50,336 bases of DNA from Curtobacterium luteum (GCF_001475545.1 NZ_LDQC01000083.1:1-50336); one strand, 5' to 3'; counted from the first letter of the stretch, positions 35,552 to 44,924 are shown. Numbers and translations are program-made. Notes: generated from the letters alone by a model not told the origin.

Positions 35552-37143
35552 AGTGGGATGTTCCCGTGCTTCTTGGGCGGGAGCGAGGCGCGCTTGCCGC
35601 GGAGGGCCCGCAGCGCCTTCACCACCGAGACGCGCGTGGCGTGCGGCTGGATGATGCCGTCGAGCTCCCCGCGCTCGGCCGCCAGGTACGGGGACGCGAC
35701 GTTGTAGGTGTACTCGTTCGCGAGCTTCGTGCGCACCGCGGCGACGTCCTCGCCGGCCTCCTCCGCACGCTTGATCTCCGAGCGGTAGAGGATGTTGACG
35801 GCGCCCTGGCCGCCCATCACCGCGATCTCGGCGGTCGGCCACGCCAGGTTGATGTCCGCGCCGAGCTGCTTCGACCCCATGACGATGTAGGCGCCCCCGT
35901 ACGCTTTGCGCGTGATGACGGTCACGAGCGGCACGGTGGCCTCGGCGTACGCGTACAGCAGCTTCGCGCCGCGGCGGATGACGCCGGTCCACTCCTGGTC
36001 GGTGCCGGGCAGGTAGCCGGGCACGTCGACGAGCGTCAGGATCGGGATCCCGAACGCGTCGCAGAACCGGACGAAGCGCGCAGCCTTCTCGCCGGCGTCG
36101 ATGTTCAGCGTGCCGGCCATCGCCTGCGGCTGGTTCGCGATGATGCCGACCGTGCGACCCTCGACCCGGCCGAAGCCGATGAGGATGTTGGGCGCGAACA
36201 GTGGCTGCACCTCGAGGAACTCGCCGTCGTCGACGACGTGCTCGATGATCGTCGTGACGTCGTACGGCTGGTTCGTCGAGTCGGGGATGACGACGTCGAG
36301 CTCGTGGTCGGCGTCGGTCGTCTCGAGCTCCGGCGCCACGTCGTACGCGGGCGGGTCGGAGAGGTTGTTGTCCGGGAGGAAGCCGACGAGCGAACGCGCG
36401 TAGTCGAGCGCGTCGGACTCGTCCTCGGCGAGGTAGTGCGCGACGCCCGAGACCGCGTTGTGCGTCTGCGCGCCACCGAGCTCCTCGAAGCCGACGTCCT
36501 CGCCCGTGACGGTCTTGATGACGTCCGGCCCGGTGACGAACATGTGGCTGGTCTTGTCGACCATGATCACGAAGTCGGTCAGGGCGGGGGAGTACACCGC
36601 ACCGCCCGCCGCCGGACCCATCACGATCGAGATCTGCGGGATGACCCCGGACGCCTGGGTGTTCAGGCGGAAGATCTCGCCGTACTTGCCGAGCGCGACC
36701 ACGCCCTCCTGGATGCGGGCGCCGCCGGAGTCGAGGATGCCGATGATCGGCACGCCGGTCTTCAGCGCGTGCTCCATGACCTTGATGATCTTCTCGCCGG
36801 CGACCTCGCCGAGCGAACCGCCGAAGACGGTGAAGTCCTGCGCGTAGACCGCGACGCTCCGGCCGTGGATCGTGCCGACACCCGTGACGACGGCGTCGCC
36901 GTACGGCCGCTTGGCGTCCATGCCGAACGCGGTGGTGCGGTGCCGGACGAACTCGTCGAACTCCACGAAGGAGTTGTCGTCGAGGAGCTGCTCGATGCGC
37001 TCCCGGGCGGTGCCCTTGCCCTTCGCGTGCTGCTTCGCGATGGCGGCCTCGCCCGCGGCGGTCACGGCTTCGTGGTACCGGTCGCGGAGGTCGGCGAGCC
37101 GGCCGGCGGTCGTCGAGAGATCGGGGGTGTCACCTTGAGTCAC
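35548..37143 (-). CDS. Acyl-CoA carboxylase carboxyltransferase (beta) subunit
   Basis: Carboxyltransferase that moves CO2 from biotin to acetyl- or propionyl-CoA, 531 residues, AccD5/PccB-like. The N-terminal half has [20 protein letters not shown] and [18 protein letters not shown] sequence ([17 protein letters not shown]). The oxyanion loops are [18 protein letters not shown] and [20 protein letters not shown] 37143 is set by TATGGT six bases upstream on the minus strand and by the normal family N-terminus. The biotin ligase gene is divergent, 73 bp away. Confidence 0.96.
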   Translation of the reverse strand: MTQGDTPDLSTTAGRLADLRDRYHEAVTAAGEAAIAKQHAKGKGTARERIEQLLDDNSFVEFDEFVRHRTTAFGMDAKRPYGDAVVTGVGTIHGRSVAVYAQDFTVFGGSLGEVAGEKIIKVMEHALKTGVPIIGILDSGGARIQEGVVALGKYGEIFRLNTQASGVIPQISIVMGPAAGGAVYSPALTDFVIMVDKTSHMFVTGPDVIKTVTGEDVGFEELGGAQTHNAVSGVAHYLAEDESDALDYARSLVGFLPDNNLSDPPAYDVAPELETTDADHELDVVIPDSTNQPYDVTTIIEHVVDDGEFLEVQPLFAPNILIGFGRVEGRTVGIIANQPQAMAGTLNIDAGEKAARFVRFCDAFGIPILTLVDVPGYLPGTDQEWTGVIRRGAKLLYAYAEATVPLVTVITRKAYGGAYIVMGSKQLGADINLAWPTAEIAVMGGQGAVNILYRSEIKRAEEAGEDVAAVRTKLANEYTYNVASPYLAAERGELDGIIQPHATRVSVVKALRALRGKRASLPPKKHGNIPL

Positions 37144-37149
37144 CCGCTC

Positions 37150-37155
37150 ACCATA
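37150..37155 (-). promoter_or_regulatory. -10 element for leaderless accD
   Basis: TATGGT on the minus strand lies 6 nt before GTG 37143. Confidence 0.65.
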
Positions 37156-37204
37156 CCGGCGGGCCCCACGCCCACGGTTGGAGGTCGTCCACGGTTCCTG
37201 GCCG

Positions 37205-37210
37205 TAGATT
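37205..37210 (+). promoter_or_regulatory. -10 element for leaderless birA
   Basis: TAGATT lies 6 nt before ATG 37217 and is divergent from the accD promoter. Confidence 0.65.
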
Positions 37211-37216
37211 GCGTGC

Positions 37217-38038
37217 ATGTCCACACCCGCGTCGTCGTTCCCGGTCACCCGCTCCCAGGTCGAGGCCGGCGGGGCCACCCTCGTCGTGCCGGCGACGACC
37301 GGCTCGACGAACGCGGACCTCCTCGCCGCCGCCGCTGACCTGCCGCACGGCAGCGTGGTGGCCACCCTCGACCAGACCGCCGGGCGCGGCCGACTCGACC
37401 GCTCCTGGTCGGCGCCCGCCGGGCAGACGCTCGCGGCGAGCCTGCTCGTCCGCGCCGACCTCGACGACCGCTCGCGCGGCTGGTTGCCGCTCGTCGCGGG
37501 ACGTGCGATGCGGGACGCGGTGTCCGCCCGCCTGGGCGGCGGGGCGGGGCCGGGCCGTGCCTCCAGGCCGGTCGTCGAGGTGAAGTGGCCGAACGACGTG
37601 CACGTCGACGAGCGCAAGGTGTGCGGCATCCTCTGCCAGGTCGCGGCCGACGGCAGCGTCGTCGTCGGTGCCGGCGTGAACCTCACGATCCCGGCCGACG
37701 CGCTGCCGACGCCCACCGCGACCTCGCTGGCGGTGGCGGGAGCCCGCGGCACCGCACCGGAACTCGCCGACGCGGTCCTCGCGGACTTCCGGGCGGCCGT
37801 CCTGGAGGCGGTGGTCGCCCTGGCGACGGGCGGTGCGGCAGCCGAGGCGGTCCGGGCCGACGTCCGCGCCGCGTGCGGCACGATCGGTCGACGCATCCGG
37901 CTGGAGCTGCCCGACGGCACCGCCGAGGAGGCGGACGCCGTCGGCATCGACGACGACGGCCGCATCACGATCCGGCACCGGGACGGTGCGACCAGGGGCG
38001 TCGCGGTCGGCGACGTCACGCACCTGCGCTATGCATGA
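37217..38038 (+). CDS. birA: Biotin-[acetyl-CoA-carboxylase] ligase
   Basis: Attaches biotin to the carrier domain of the carboxylase encoded nearby. The 273-residue protein has the catalytic domain only, without the N-terminal repressor [17 protein letters not shown], the adenylate loop [13 protein letters not shown] (residues 52-64) and [17 protein letters not shown] carry the active site. The C-terminal beta-barrel follows ([20 protein letters not shown]). A short Gly/Ala/Arg/Pro-rich insertion (about 107-118) just before KWPND contains a palindromic-repeat half-site. The ATG 37217 start follows TAGATT by six bases. Confidence 0.94.
   Translation: MSTPASSFPVTRSQVEAGGATLVVPATTGSTNADLLAAAADLPHGSVVATLDQTAGRGRLDRSWSAPAGQTLAASLLVRADLDDRSRGWLPLVAGRAMRDAVSARLGGGAGPGRASRPVVEVKWPNDVHVDERKVCGILCQVAADGSVVVGAGVNLTIPADALPTPTATSLAVAGARGTAPELADAVLADFRAAVLEAVVALATGGAAAEAVRADVRAACGTIGRRIRLELPDGTAEEADAVGIDDDGRITIRHRDGATRGVAVGDVTHLRYA
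37555..37569. repeat. Palindromic-repeat half-site inside birA
   Basis: CCGTGCCTCCAGGCC matches the right arm of the 5019-5058 palindrome in its first 12 bases. It encodes part of an extra loop in BirA. Confidence 0.55.
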
Positions 38039-38042
38039 GGGC

Positions 38043-38591
38043 ATGACCGCCGAGCCGCCGCCGGAACGGGTCGTCGCCCGGCTCCGGCCGCACGCGCGAC
38101 GACTCGTCCGTCCCTCGGTGTTCGTCGTGCTCGTGACGGCCGCCGGGGGCTTCGGCTTCGGCGTCTTCCGCGCACAGCTCGCGTGGCTCAACGTCGTCGT
38201 CGCACTCGTCACGCTGCTGCTCGTCGTGCTCGGCGGGGTCGTGCCGCTCGTCCGGTGGATGTCGCAGCGGTACGTGCTCACCACCCGTCGGCTCGTGGTG
38301 GTGCACGGGCTCGGCACCCGGACGCGTCGGGAACTGCTGCACGCGCGGGGGTACGACGTGACGGTGCGGCGCCGCGGGCTCCAGGGGGTGTTCCGTTCCG
38401 GGGACGTCCTGGTCTTCCCCGGCGACGACCCGGTCGTGGTGCTCGCGGACGTGCCGCACGCGGACCTCGTCGTCGCGGTGCTGCACGACCTCGTCGAGGC
38501 GTACGAGGCACGGCGGCGGCACCGCGAGCCGGACTGGGACGAGATCGTCGGGGGCACCGAGCGCCCGCCGTGGGGGGACGTCCGCGGCTGA
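38043..38591 (+). CDS. PH-domain (bPH2) membrane protein
   Basis: A 182-residue protein of unknown function. Two hydrophobic segments (about 21-60) form a hairpin, followed by QRYVLTTRRLVVVHGLGTRT and a beta-rich domain with RGYDVTVRRRGLQGVFRSGD, as in bacterial PH-like domains. ATG 38043 is a cautious choice; ATG 38031 overlaps the birA stop and is equally open. It is probably co-transcribed with birA. The C-terminal 25 residues are charged. Confidence 0.8.
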   Translation: MTAEPPPERVVARLRPHARRLVRPSVFVVLVTAAGGFGFGVFRAQLAWLNVVVALVTLLLVVLGGVVPLVRWMSQRYVLTTRRLVVVHGLGTRTRRELLHARGYDVTVRRRGLQGVFRSGDVLVFPGDDPVVVLADVPHADLVVAVLHDLVEAYEARRRHREPDWDEIVGGTERPPWGDVRG

Positions 38592-38650
38592 CCGGTGCGG
38601 TCGCCCGTGCCGTCCGCTCGGCGTCCGGTGTACGGACACGCAGGAACCTG

Positions 38651-38656
38651 TACCGT
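38651..38656 (+). promoter_or_regulatory. -10 element for leaderless ugd
   Basis: TACCGT lies 6 nt before GTG 38663. Confidence 0.6.
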
Positions 38657-38662
38657 CTTCCC

Positions 38663-39970
38663 GTGCGTATCTCTGTCATCGGCTGCGGTTACCTCGGTGC
38701 CGTGCACGCCGCCTCCATGGCCAAGCTCGGGCACGACGTCGTCGCGGTGGACGTCGACCCGGCGAAGATCGAGCGACTCGCAGCGGGCGAGGCTCCCTTC
38801 TTCGAGCCCGGACTGCCGGAGATCCTGACCGAGGCGCTCGCCTCCGGCCGGATCCGGTTCACCACCGACATGGCCGAGGTCGCCGGGGCCACCGTGCACT
38901 TCCTCGCCGTCGGCACGCCGCAGGGTCCGACCGGCGCCGCCGACCTCACCTACGTCGACGCGGCGGTGGCGTCACTCACGCCGTACCTCTCCGCCGGCGA
39001 GTACGTCGTCGGCAAGTCCACCGTCCCGGTCGGCACCGCGGCACGGCTCGCCGCCGAGGTCGAGCAGGCCGCCCCCGGCGCGACGCTCGTCTGGAACCCC
39101 GAGTTCCTGCGCGAGGGCTTCGCCGTGCAGGACACCATCTCGCCGGACCGGCTCGTCTACGGCGTCCCTGCAGGCGAAGTGGGAGAGCGTGCGACGGCCG
39201 TCCTCGACGAGGTCTACGCCACGGCGCTCGCCGAGGGGACCCCTCGGCTCGTCGTCGACCTGCCGACGGCGGAGCTCGTCAAGGTCAGTGCGAACGCGTT
39301 CCTCGCCACCAAGATCTCCTTCATCAACGCGATGGCGGAGATCGCCGAGGTCGTCGGCGCCGACGTCACCGCGCTCGCCGACGCGATCGGCCACGACGCG
39401 CGCATCGGCCGCAAGTTCCTGAACGCCGGGCTCGGCTTCGGTGGCGGGTGCCTGCCGAAGGACATCCGCGCGTTCCAGGCCCGCGCCGCCGAACTGGGCG
39501 TGCCCGAGTCGCTCGCCTTCCTCGCGGACGTCGACGCCATCAACCTCCGTCGCCGCGACCACGTCGTGTCCCTGTCCCAGGAACTCCTCGGCGGTGACGT
39601 CGTCGGCAAGCGTGTCGCCGTGCTCGGGCTCGCGTTCAAGCCGAACTCCGACGACGTCCGCGACTCCCCGTCGCTCGACATCGCGGGTCGACTGCAGGCA
39701 CTCGGCGCGCAGCTCGCCGCGTACGACCCCGAGGCGGTCGTCACGGCACGACGGGTCCGGCCCGAGCTCGACTACGTCGAGACGGCTGCGGACGCCCTCC
39801 GCGGTGCCGAGCTCGTCCTCGTCCTCACCGAGTGGAACGAGTTCCGCGAGCTCGACCCGACCGAGGTCGCCTCGCTCGTCGCCGAGCGGGTCGTGGTCGA
39901 CGGCCGCAACTGCCTCGACCGCGACGCCTGGACGGCAGCCGGGTTCACGGTCCGCGGCATGGGGCGCTGA
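38663..39970 (+). CDS. ugd: UDP-glucose 6-dehydrogenase
   Basis: Oxidises UDP-glucose to UDP-glucuronate, a precursor of acidic exopolysaccharide. The 435-residue protein begins with the NAD-binding motif RISVIGCGYLGAVHAASM. Conserved segments are FLAVGTPQG, NPEFLREGFAV and the catalytic Cys263 in GFGGGCLPKD. The C-terminal domain has VAVLGLAFKPNSDDVRDSPS. GTG 38663 is set by the Rossmann strand beginning at residue 2 and by TACCGT upstream. The hairpin at 39995-40029 ends the unit. It opens a group of envelope-glycan genes. Confidence 0.95.
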   Translation: MRISVIGCGYLGAVHAASMAKLGHDVVAVDVDPAKIERLAAGEAPFFEPGLPEILTEALASGRIRFTTDMAEVAGATVHFLAVGTPQGPTGAADLTYVDAAVASLTPYLSAGEYVVGKSTVPVGTAARLAAEVEQAAPGATLVWNPEFLREGFAVQDTISPDRLVYGVPAGEVGERATAVLDEVYATALAEGTPRLVVDLPTAELVKVSANAFLATKISFINAMAEIAEVVGADVTALADAIGHDARIGRKFLNAGLGFGGGCLPKDIRAFQARAAELGVPESLAFLADVDAINLRRRDHVVSLSQELLGGDVVGKRVAVLGLAFKPNSDDVRDSPSLDIAGRLQALGAQLAAYDPEAVVTARRVRPELDYVETAADALRGAELVLVLTEWNEFRELDPTEVASLVAERVVVDGRNCLDRDAWTAAGFTVRGMGR

Positions 39971-39994
39971 CGAGGCCCGCTCCGACCACGAACG

Positions 39995-40029
39995 CCGACG
40001 GCCGGTGCGCGGTGCGCACCGGCCGTCGG
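39995..40029 (+). terminator. Hairpin terminator after ugd
   Basis: A perfect 16-bp stem (CCGACGGCCGGTGCGC and complement) with a 3-nt loop, 24 nt after the stop. No T-tract. Confidence 0.75.
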
Positions 40030-40116
40030 TGTCGTGTCGGGAGCGTCGAGTCAGCGCCTCCGGTGTCGTGTCGGGAGCGTCGAGTCAGCGCCTCCGGTGT
40101 CGTGTCGGGAGCGTCG
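40028..40116. repeat. 34-bp tandem repeat reaching a stop codon
   Basis: Two identical 34-nt copies (40028-40061, 40062-40095) and a diverged partial third copy (from 40096) that runs into the stop codon (40118-40120) of the minus-strand glycosyltransferase. The unit begins GGTGTCGTGTCGGGAGCGTC. Confidence 0.9.
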
Positions 40117-40117
40117 G

Positions 40118-41296
40118 TCAGCGCATCGCCGCGCGGAGGACCGCGCGGTAGCGCTCGCCGATCCGCTCGGTGGAGAACTCCGCGGCCGCGGCGACGGCGC
40201 GCTCGCGGTAGCGCGCGCTGGCAGCGTCGTCCGTGAGGACCCGGTGCAGCGCCGCACGGAGCGCGGGCACGTCACCCGGCGGCACCAGCAGGCCGGACTC
40301 GTCGTCCGAGACGACGTCACGGATGCCGGGGAGGTCGCTCGCGACGATCGCGGAGCCGACGGCCGCGGCCTCGAGGAGCGTCACGGGCAGGCCCTCCTGG
40401 TCGCCGTTCGCGGCCGGGATCGACGGTACGGCGACGACCGTGGCGGACGCGAGCGTCTCGAGCACCTGGGTGCGGCCGCGCTGACCCGTGAAGGTCACGG
40501 GGAGGCCGGCAGCCTGCTGTTCGAGCTGCTCGCGGTACGGGCCGTCACCGACGACGGTGAGCCGCCAGGGGACGTCCTCGCCGAGTCCGCGGAGGGCCTC
40601 GAGCAGGTTGCCGAAGCCCTTCTTCTCGACGAGCCGACCGACGGCCACCACGTGGTGCTCCTGCGGCGCCGTGCGTTCGCGAGCGGCTCGCGCGGGTCCG
40701 AGGTCGACGCCCATCGGGATCACGCTCGAACGGTCCTCGGGCACTCCCCACGCGGTGAGCCGGTCGCGCATCTCGGAGTTCACGGTCGTGACGTGGGCTG
40801 CGCGACCGAAGATCCAGCGCTTCAGTCGGACGAGGGGAGCGGCGCGCAGCGCGTAGACGTCGCCGCCGTGGGTCGTGACGACGAGCGGGACCCCGGGGGC
40901 GGCGAGCGTGGCGACGAGTCCCTGGGGGATCGCCCAGTGCGCGTGGATGACGTCCGGTCGGCCGGAGCGCACTGCGGCACGGACGGCGCGGTACTGCGCG
41001 AACACGAGGGCGGGTACCTGTACCAACCGCGTCCGCTGCTCCTTGAGGTTGTCGAGGATGGCGCCGTCGGCGAGGTCCTCGAAGGCCTTCGGGAAGTAGG
41101 GGAACCGGCGGACGTGCACGGCGCCGATCTCCTCCCGTGCAGCACCGTCCGGTACACGGGGCGTGAGCACGAGGGTGTCGAACTCGGTCGCCTCCTGGTG
41201 GGCGAGGTCGAGCACGAACGCGGGCACCCCGTCGTCGGGCCGGGCCGGGAAGGTCGATCCGAGGACGAGCAGGCGGGGACGGGTGCTGCGGGACAA
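40118..41296 (-). CDS. GT4-family glycosyltransferase
   Basis: A 392-residue GT-B glycosyltransferase, likely for surface polysaccharide. The N-terminal domain starts PRLLVLGSTFPARPDDGVPA. THGGDVYALRAAPL and the donor-site region VAVGRLVEKKGFGNLLEAL follow. The EX7E pair is in NGDQEGLPVTLLEAAAVG. It starts at TTG 41296 with GAGAGG five bases upstream. The start region is divergent from the pyruvyl transferase gene, and the stop codon lies in a tandem repeat. The sugar substrate is unknown. Confidence 0.88.
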   Translation of the reverse strand: MSRSTRPRLLVLGSTFPARPDDGVPAFVLDLAHQEATEFDTLVLTPRVPDGAAREEIGAVHVRRFPYFPKAFEDLADGAILDNLKEQRTRLVQVPALVFAQYRAVRAAVRSGRPDVIHAHWAIPQGLVATLAAPGVPLVVTTHGGDVYALRAAPLVRLKRWIFGRAAHVTTVNSEMRDRLTAWGVPEDRSSVIPMGVDLGPARAARERTAPQEHHVVAVGRLVEKKGFGNLLEALRGLGEDVPWRLTVVGDGPYREQLEQQAAGLPVTFTGQRGRTQVLETLASATVVAVPSIPAANGDQEGLPVTLLEAAAVGSAIVASDLPGIRDVVSDDESGLLVPPGDVPALRAALHRVLTDDAASARYRERAVAAAAEFSTERIGERYRAVLRAAMR

Positions 41297-41330
41297 GGAG
41301 GCCTCTCGGGGTCGTGGCGGACGGGACCGC

Positions 41331-41336
41331 TAGGCT
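41331..41336 (+). promoter_or_regulatory. -10 element for a leaderless pyruvyl transferase transcript
   Basis: TAGGCT lies 8 nt before GTG 41345. Confidence 0.55.
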
Positions 41337-41344
41337 CTGGACCC

Positions 41345-42568
41345 GTGCGCGTACTGATCCACAATAGCGATTCGCCCCACAACCGAGGCGACCGGGCGAT
41401 CCTCGCGGGGAACGTCGAACTGGTCCGTCGCCGCTGGCCCGACGCGGAGATCGTCTCCCTGTCGCAGTACCCCGAGCGCGACGCGCGCTGGTTCGGGATC
41501 CGGTTCCTCCCGGTGTCGCCGTACAGCACGGGCATCGGCGACCTGTTCGCGTTGCTCCGTGCCGCACGCGGTGCCGACGTCGTCCTCTGGGGCGGCGGCG
41601 AGATCCTCAAGGACTACACGAACAAGCTCGGCCTCGTGTACTGGTTCGGCAAGATGCTGCTCGTCCGCGCCGCCAACCGGAACCTCGTCGGGGCCTTCCA
41701 GGGCATCGGCCCGACGTCCGCGGGGATCAGCAAACGCCTCATCCGCGCGACGGTCGACCTCTGCCGTTCGTTCGCCGTCCGCGACGACGAGTCCCGCGAG
41801 AAGCTCCGCGCCTGGGGCGTGCGCACCCCGGTCGTCTCCTCCTTCGACCCCGCCGTCGTCGGCACGGTCGCGCAGCCGGACGCCGACGTCCTCGACCGGC
41901 TCGAACGGTCCACCGGGCTCACCGCCGACCGGCTCGAGGGCTCGATCGGCTTCGGCGTCCGCCGCTGGTTCCACTACAAGCGCAGCGGCTGGATCCCGTT
42001 CCGCTTCCTGCCGAAGCGCTTCCGCGGCACGGGGGTCGACAGCGACCGGCTCGTCGCGTACCGGCAGGCGCTCGCGGACCTCGCGGACCGCCAGGTCGAG
42101 CGCTGGGACGCCGACGTCGTCTTCTACCCGATGCACATGGAGGCGTCCGAGGGGGACGCCGCCTTCGCCCGCGAGGTCATCGCGCTCATGCAGCACGGTG
42201 ACCGCACGCACGTCGTCGAGGCCGACGTGTTCTCGCCGGCCGAGTACGCCGGCCTGATGTCGCGGAGCCGCCTGTTCCTCGCGAGCCGCCTGCACTCCGC
42301 CATCGTCGCGACGATCGCCGGTGTGCCGTCGACGTGCCTCTACTACGTCGACAAGGGGCGCCTGTTCTTCGAGCAGATGGGCCAGCAGGCCTACTCGAAG
42401 CCGATCGAGTCGGCCCTCGAACCGACCTTCGTCGGGGACGTCACAGCGCTCCTCGAGGACCTCGACGAGCGACGCGACGCCGTCCGCCGGCAGCTCGCCG
42501 ACGGCGTGTCCCGGATGGCGACGCGGCTCGACGCCGACTTCGCCGAGGTGACCGCCGCCACGCGGTGA
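41345..42568 (+). CDS. Polysaccharide pyruvyl transferase family protein
   Basis: A 407-residue protein of the CsaB/WcaK-like family, which adds pyruvate ketals to glycans using PEP. N-terminal NSDSPHNRGDRAILAGNVEL and GADVVLWGGGEILKDY, and C-terminal SRSRLFLASRLHSAIVATIA with the conserved Arg-Leu-His near residue 315, are family features. Other members of the fold have different roles, so the reaction is inferred. GTG 41345 is preferred since the Rossmann strand VLIHNSD starts at residue 3 and TAGGCT is 8 bases upstream. It lies beside a glycosyltransferase and downstream of ugd. Confidence 0.87.
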   Translation: MRVLIHNSDSPHNRGDRAILAGNVELVRRRWPDAEIVSLSQYPERDARWFGIRFLPVSPYSTGIGDLFALLRAARGADVVLWGGGEILKDYTNKLGLVYWFGKMLLVRAANRNLVGAFQGIGPTSAGISKRLIRATVDLCRSFAVRDDESREKLRAWGVRTPVVSSFDPAVVGTVAQPDADVLDRLERSTGLTADRLEGSIGFGVRRWFHYKRSGWIPFRFLPKRFRGTGVDSDRLVAYRQALADLADRQVERWDADVVFYPMHMEASEGDAAFAREVIALMQHGDRTHVVEADVFSPAEYAGLMSRSRLFLASRLHSAIVATIAGVPSTCLYYVDKGRLFFEQMGQQAYSKPIESALEPTFVGDVTALLEDLDERRDAVRRQLADGVSRMATRLDADFAEVTAATR

Positions 42569-42594
42569 CCACCGGGTCGCGACGCGACCGACCG

Positions 42595-42630
42595 ACGGCC
42601 TGGAGGCGCGGTGCCAGCTGGCACACCTCC
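42595..42630. repeat. Degenerate palindromic repeat copy
   Basis: ACGGCCTGGAGGCGCGGTGCC, then AGCTGGCACACCTCC. The outer GGAGG/CCTCC and inner GTGCC/GGCAC pairs remain while the middle has decayed. Confidence 0.6.
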
Positions 42631-42646
42631 CTCGCAAGCTCGGTCG

Positions 42647-42692
42647 GCGCGCCCCGCGTGACGCTGGCGCGTCACCGCTGAGCGGGGCGCGC
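42647..42692. terminator. Bidirectional nested hairpin between convergent genes
   Basis: Outer stem GCGCGCCCCGC with GCGGGGCGCGC (11 bp) and inner stem GTGACGC with GCGTCAC. It lies between the convergent pyruvyl transferase and lysozyme genes. Confidence 0.65.
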
Positions 42693-42732
42693 TCCCGGCC
42701 GTCAGCTGCGTGCGTCAGCACGCCGGCGCGCG

Positions 42733-43710
42733 TCAGTCGCGCCGGGTCGCCATCTTCTTCAGCCAGTCCCCGGTGCTGCGGTAGACGTCCTGGTCGCCCG
42801 GGAGCGGCCCGCTCGACGCCCACTGCCAGAACGACCAGTTGCTCCAGCTCCGACCGAGCTCACCCGGGCTCGTGAAGTCGTGCACCGGGTAGATCGCGAC
42901 GAACAGCGGGTTCTTCGAGAACTGGATGCTGTTGTTCGTGCAGCGCTTCCACCAGTCCGTCGTCGTGTAGATCGCCGGGTACCGGCCCGTCTTCGCGTAG
43001 ACGGTGTTCGAGAAGTCCTTGATCCAGTTGCGCATGCCCTCGAGGCTCTTGCCGTAGCAGGTGCCCTGCGACGCGCTGCCGTACTCGATGTCGAGCAGCG
43101 GCGGCAGCGTCAACCCGTCCGGACTCCAGCCGCCACCGTTCTTGAAGAAGAAGTTGGCGGTCGCCGCGCCACTGGCCTGGCTCGGCTGCGCGTACACGTA
43201 GCCGCCGCGGATGATCTTCCGCGTCCGAGCGGTCTCGTAGTGCTGCTTGTAGACGGGACTGACGTACGAGACGCCCTCGGTGGCCTTGATGTACGCGAAC
43301 CGGGCGCCGGCGTCGTAGGCGTTCCGGAAGTTCACGTTCGGCTGCCACGCGCTGATGTCGAAGCCCCGGATCTTGCCGGGCGGCGGTCCGCCCGTCGCCG
43401 CCGCCCGCGCGGTCGCGTCGGTGCTCGCGGCCCCGGGCACCGCCGTCTGCACGGTGCTCCGCCCCTCGTGGCGTGCGATCCCGGCACCCATCTGGTGGTT
43501 GCCGGTGCGGTCCATCTCGGCGACGGACGTCGTGGTCGTCGTCGCCGCGGTCGTCGTGGTGCTGCTGGTCGTCGTCGAGCCCGCGCTCGTGGCCGACGGA
43601 CCGCTGCCGGCCGGGGTCGCACCCCACGCCTGAGCCGGTCCGGCGACGAGCGCCCCGAGCACGACCACGGCCGCTCCGACGCCGATCGACCTGTTCCTGG
43701 TGGCGCGCAT
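42733..43710 (-). CDS. Secreted GH25 lysozyme (muramidase)
   Basis: Extracellular peptidoglycan hydrolase, 325 residues. A signal peptide covers about residues 1-28 (hydrophobic AAVVVLGALVAG, cleavage after AQA). A Ser/Thr-rich linker (about 35-62) follows. The GH25 domain begins IRGFDISAWQPNVNF (114-128), with IKATEGVSY and the acidic catalytic pair in LLDIEYGSA (Asp207, Glu209). Aromatic-rich SWSNWSFWQWASSG near the C-terminus is typical. ATG 43710 is set by GGAGG 9-10 bases upstream on the minus strand. It could remodel the wall or attack competitors. The Thr-rich linker is a likely site of length variation. Confidence 0.92.
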   Translation of the reverse strand: MRATRNRSIGVGAAVVVLGALVAGPAQAWGATPAGSGPSATSAGSTTTSSTTTTAATTTTTSVAEMDRTGNHQMGAGIARHEGRSTVQTAVPGAASTDATARAAATGGPPPGKIRGFDISAWQPNVNFRNAYDAGARFAYIKATEGVSYVSPVYKQHYETARTRKIIRGGYVYAQPSQASGAATANFFFKNGGGWSPDGLTLPPLLDIEYGSASQGTCYGKSLEGMRNWIKDFSNTVYAKTGRYPAIYTTTDWWKRCTNNSIQFSKNPLFVAIYPVHDFTSPGELGRSWSNWSFWQWASSGPLPGDQDVYRSTGDWLKKMATRRD

Positions 43711-43853
43711 GCCGCCCACCCTCCTCGTCGAGTTGGCGCGAGGCCCTGTCTCCCCGCGCCGGGTCCGAGCGATGCTACCCGACATGTGCGGCGGATCGGG
43801 GGCGACCGACCTCCGCGGACAGGCAGGGGCACGGGGGCTGACAGGCGCGGCGA

Positions 43854-43859
43854 CTACGA
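43854..43859 (+). promoter_or_regulatory. -10 element of the flippase-like gene
   Basis: TACGAT predicts a start of transcription near 43866 and a short leader that includes AGGAG (43879-43883). Confidence 0.5.
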
Positions 43860-43889
43860 TGTCCTGAGCCCCGACCGCAGGAGACCCGT

Positions 43890-44924
43890 TTGTCCGAGAC
43901 CAGCAGCACCGACCTCGCAGCCCCCGAGGGGAAGCGTCGGCCAGGCCTGCGCCGGTTCCTCGGCAAGGCGGTGCCGATCGTCTTCTACGTGCTGCTCGCG
44001 GTCTTCCTCGTCCTGTACCTGCGCAGCGTCGACTGGGCGCAGCTGGCGGAGGCCGACTGGAACTGGGGCTGGGTCGCCGTCGCCACGCTCATCAGCCTGG
44101 GCTTCCGGTACTGGGGCGTCGGCATCTGGTTCTACCTGCTGCGTCGGCTCGGTGCCACGGGCCTGAAGGGCAGCGGCGTCACCCTCACCTACGTGTACGC
44201 CAAGTCGTGGATGGGCCGGTACATCCCCGGCGCCGCCACCTGGATCATCGGCAAGGTCTACTTCGCCTCGAAGCACGGCGTCTCGAAGGCGCGGCTCGGG
44301 GTGAGCGGCCTGCTCGAGGGTGCGCTGCAGATCGCCGCGACGCTCGCGCTCGCGCTCGTCCTGCTGCTGGTCGACCCCCGCACCCACCAGCTCGACCCGT
44401 GGCTCATCGCGCTCATGGTCGCCGCGTTCGTCGGCTGCGTCGTCTGCCTGATCCCGCAGGTGTTCGTGTGGCTCATCGGGCTCGCGCTGCGGATCCTCCG
44501 CCGGAAGCCCCTCGACGACGACGTCCGTCCGGGGCTCGGCACGGTGCTCGGCGGCGCCGGCCTGTACGTCGCCGGGGCGATCCTGTCCGGCAGCGCCTAC
44601 TACTTCATCACCCTCGCCGTGTACCCGTCGCTCAAGGGCACCGATGCGGCGTTCGTGATCGGCGCGGCGAGCATGGCGTCGGCGATCAGCATGCTCGCGG
44701 TCTTCGCTCCGGGCGGGCTGGGCGTCCGCGAGGGCGTGCAGGCCCTCCTGCTCAGCATCGTGATGCCGGTGCCGATCGCGCTCGTCGTCGTCGTCGTCAC
44801 CCGGGTCTGGAGCCTCGGTGTCGACGGGCTGTTCCTGCTCTGCGCCGCGGTGCCGACGTGGTTCCGCCGCGGTGGAGCGGGCGACGACGCGGCGGTCGTG
44901 CACGACGGGGCGCCCGCGGCCTGA
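43890..44924 (+). CDS. Lysylphosphatidylglycerol synthase TM-region/UPF0104 flippase-like protein
   Basis: A 344-residue integral membrane protein with about eight hydrophobic segments. It resembles the membrane domain of MprF and AglD-type proteins: KSWMGRYIPGAATWIIGKVY near 105-124 and FAPGGLGVREGVQALLLS near 272-289 are the family's two signature loops. It lacks the aminoacyl-transferase domain, so a lipid or lipid-linked sugar transport role is likelier than lysyl transfer. TTG 43890 is preferred because AGGAG lies six to seven bases upstream. Glycan genes surround it. Confidence 0.85.
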   Translation: MSETSSTDLAAPEGKRRPGLRRFLGKAVPIVFYVLLAVFLVLYLRSVDWAQLAEADWNWGWVAVATLISLGFRYWGVGIWFYLLRRLGATGLKGSGVTLTYVYAKSWMGRYIPGAATWIIGKVYFASKHGVSKARLGVSGLLEGALQIAATLALALVLLLVDPRTHQLDPWLIALMVAAFVGCVVCLIPQVFVWLIGLALRILRRKPLDDDVRPGLGTVLGGAGLYVAGAILSGSAYYFITLAVYPSLKGTDAAFVIGAASMASAISMLAVFAPGGLGVREGVQALLLSIVMPVPIALVVVVVTRVWSLGVDGLFLLCAAVPTWFRRGGAGDDAAVVHDGAPAA

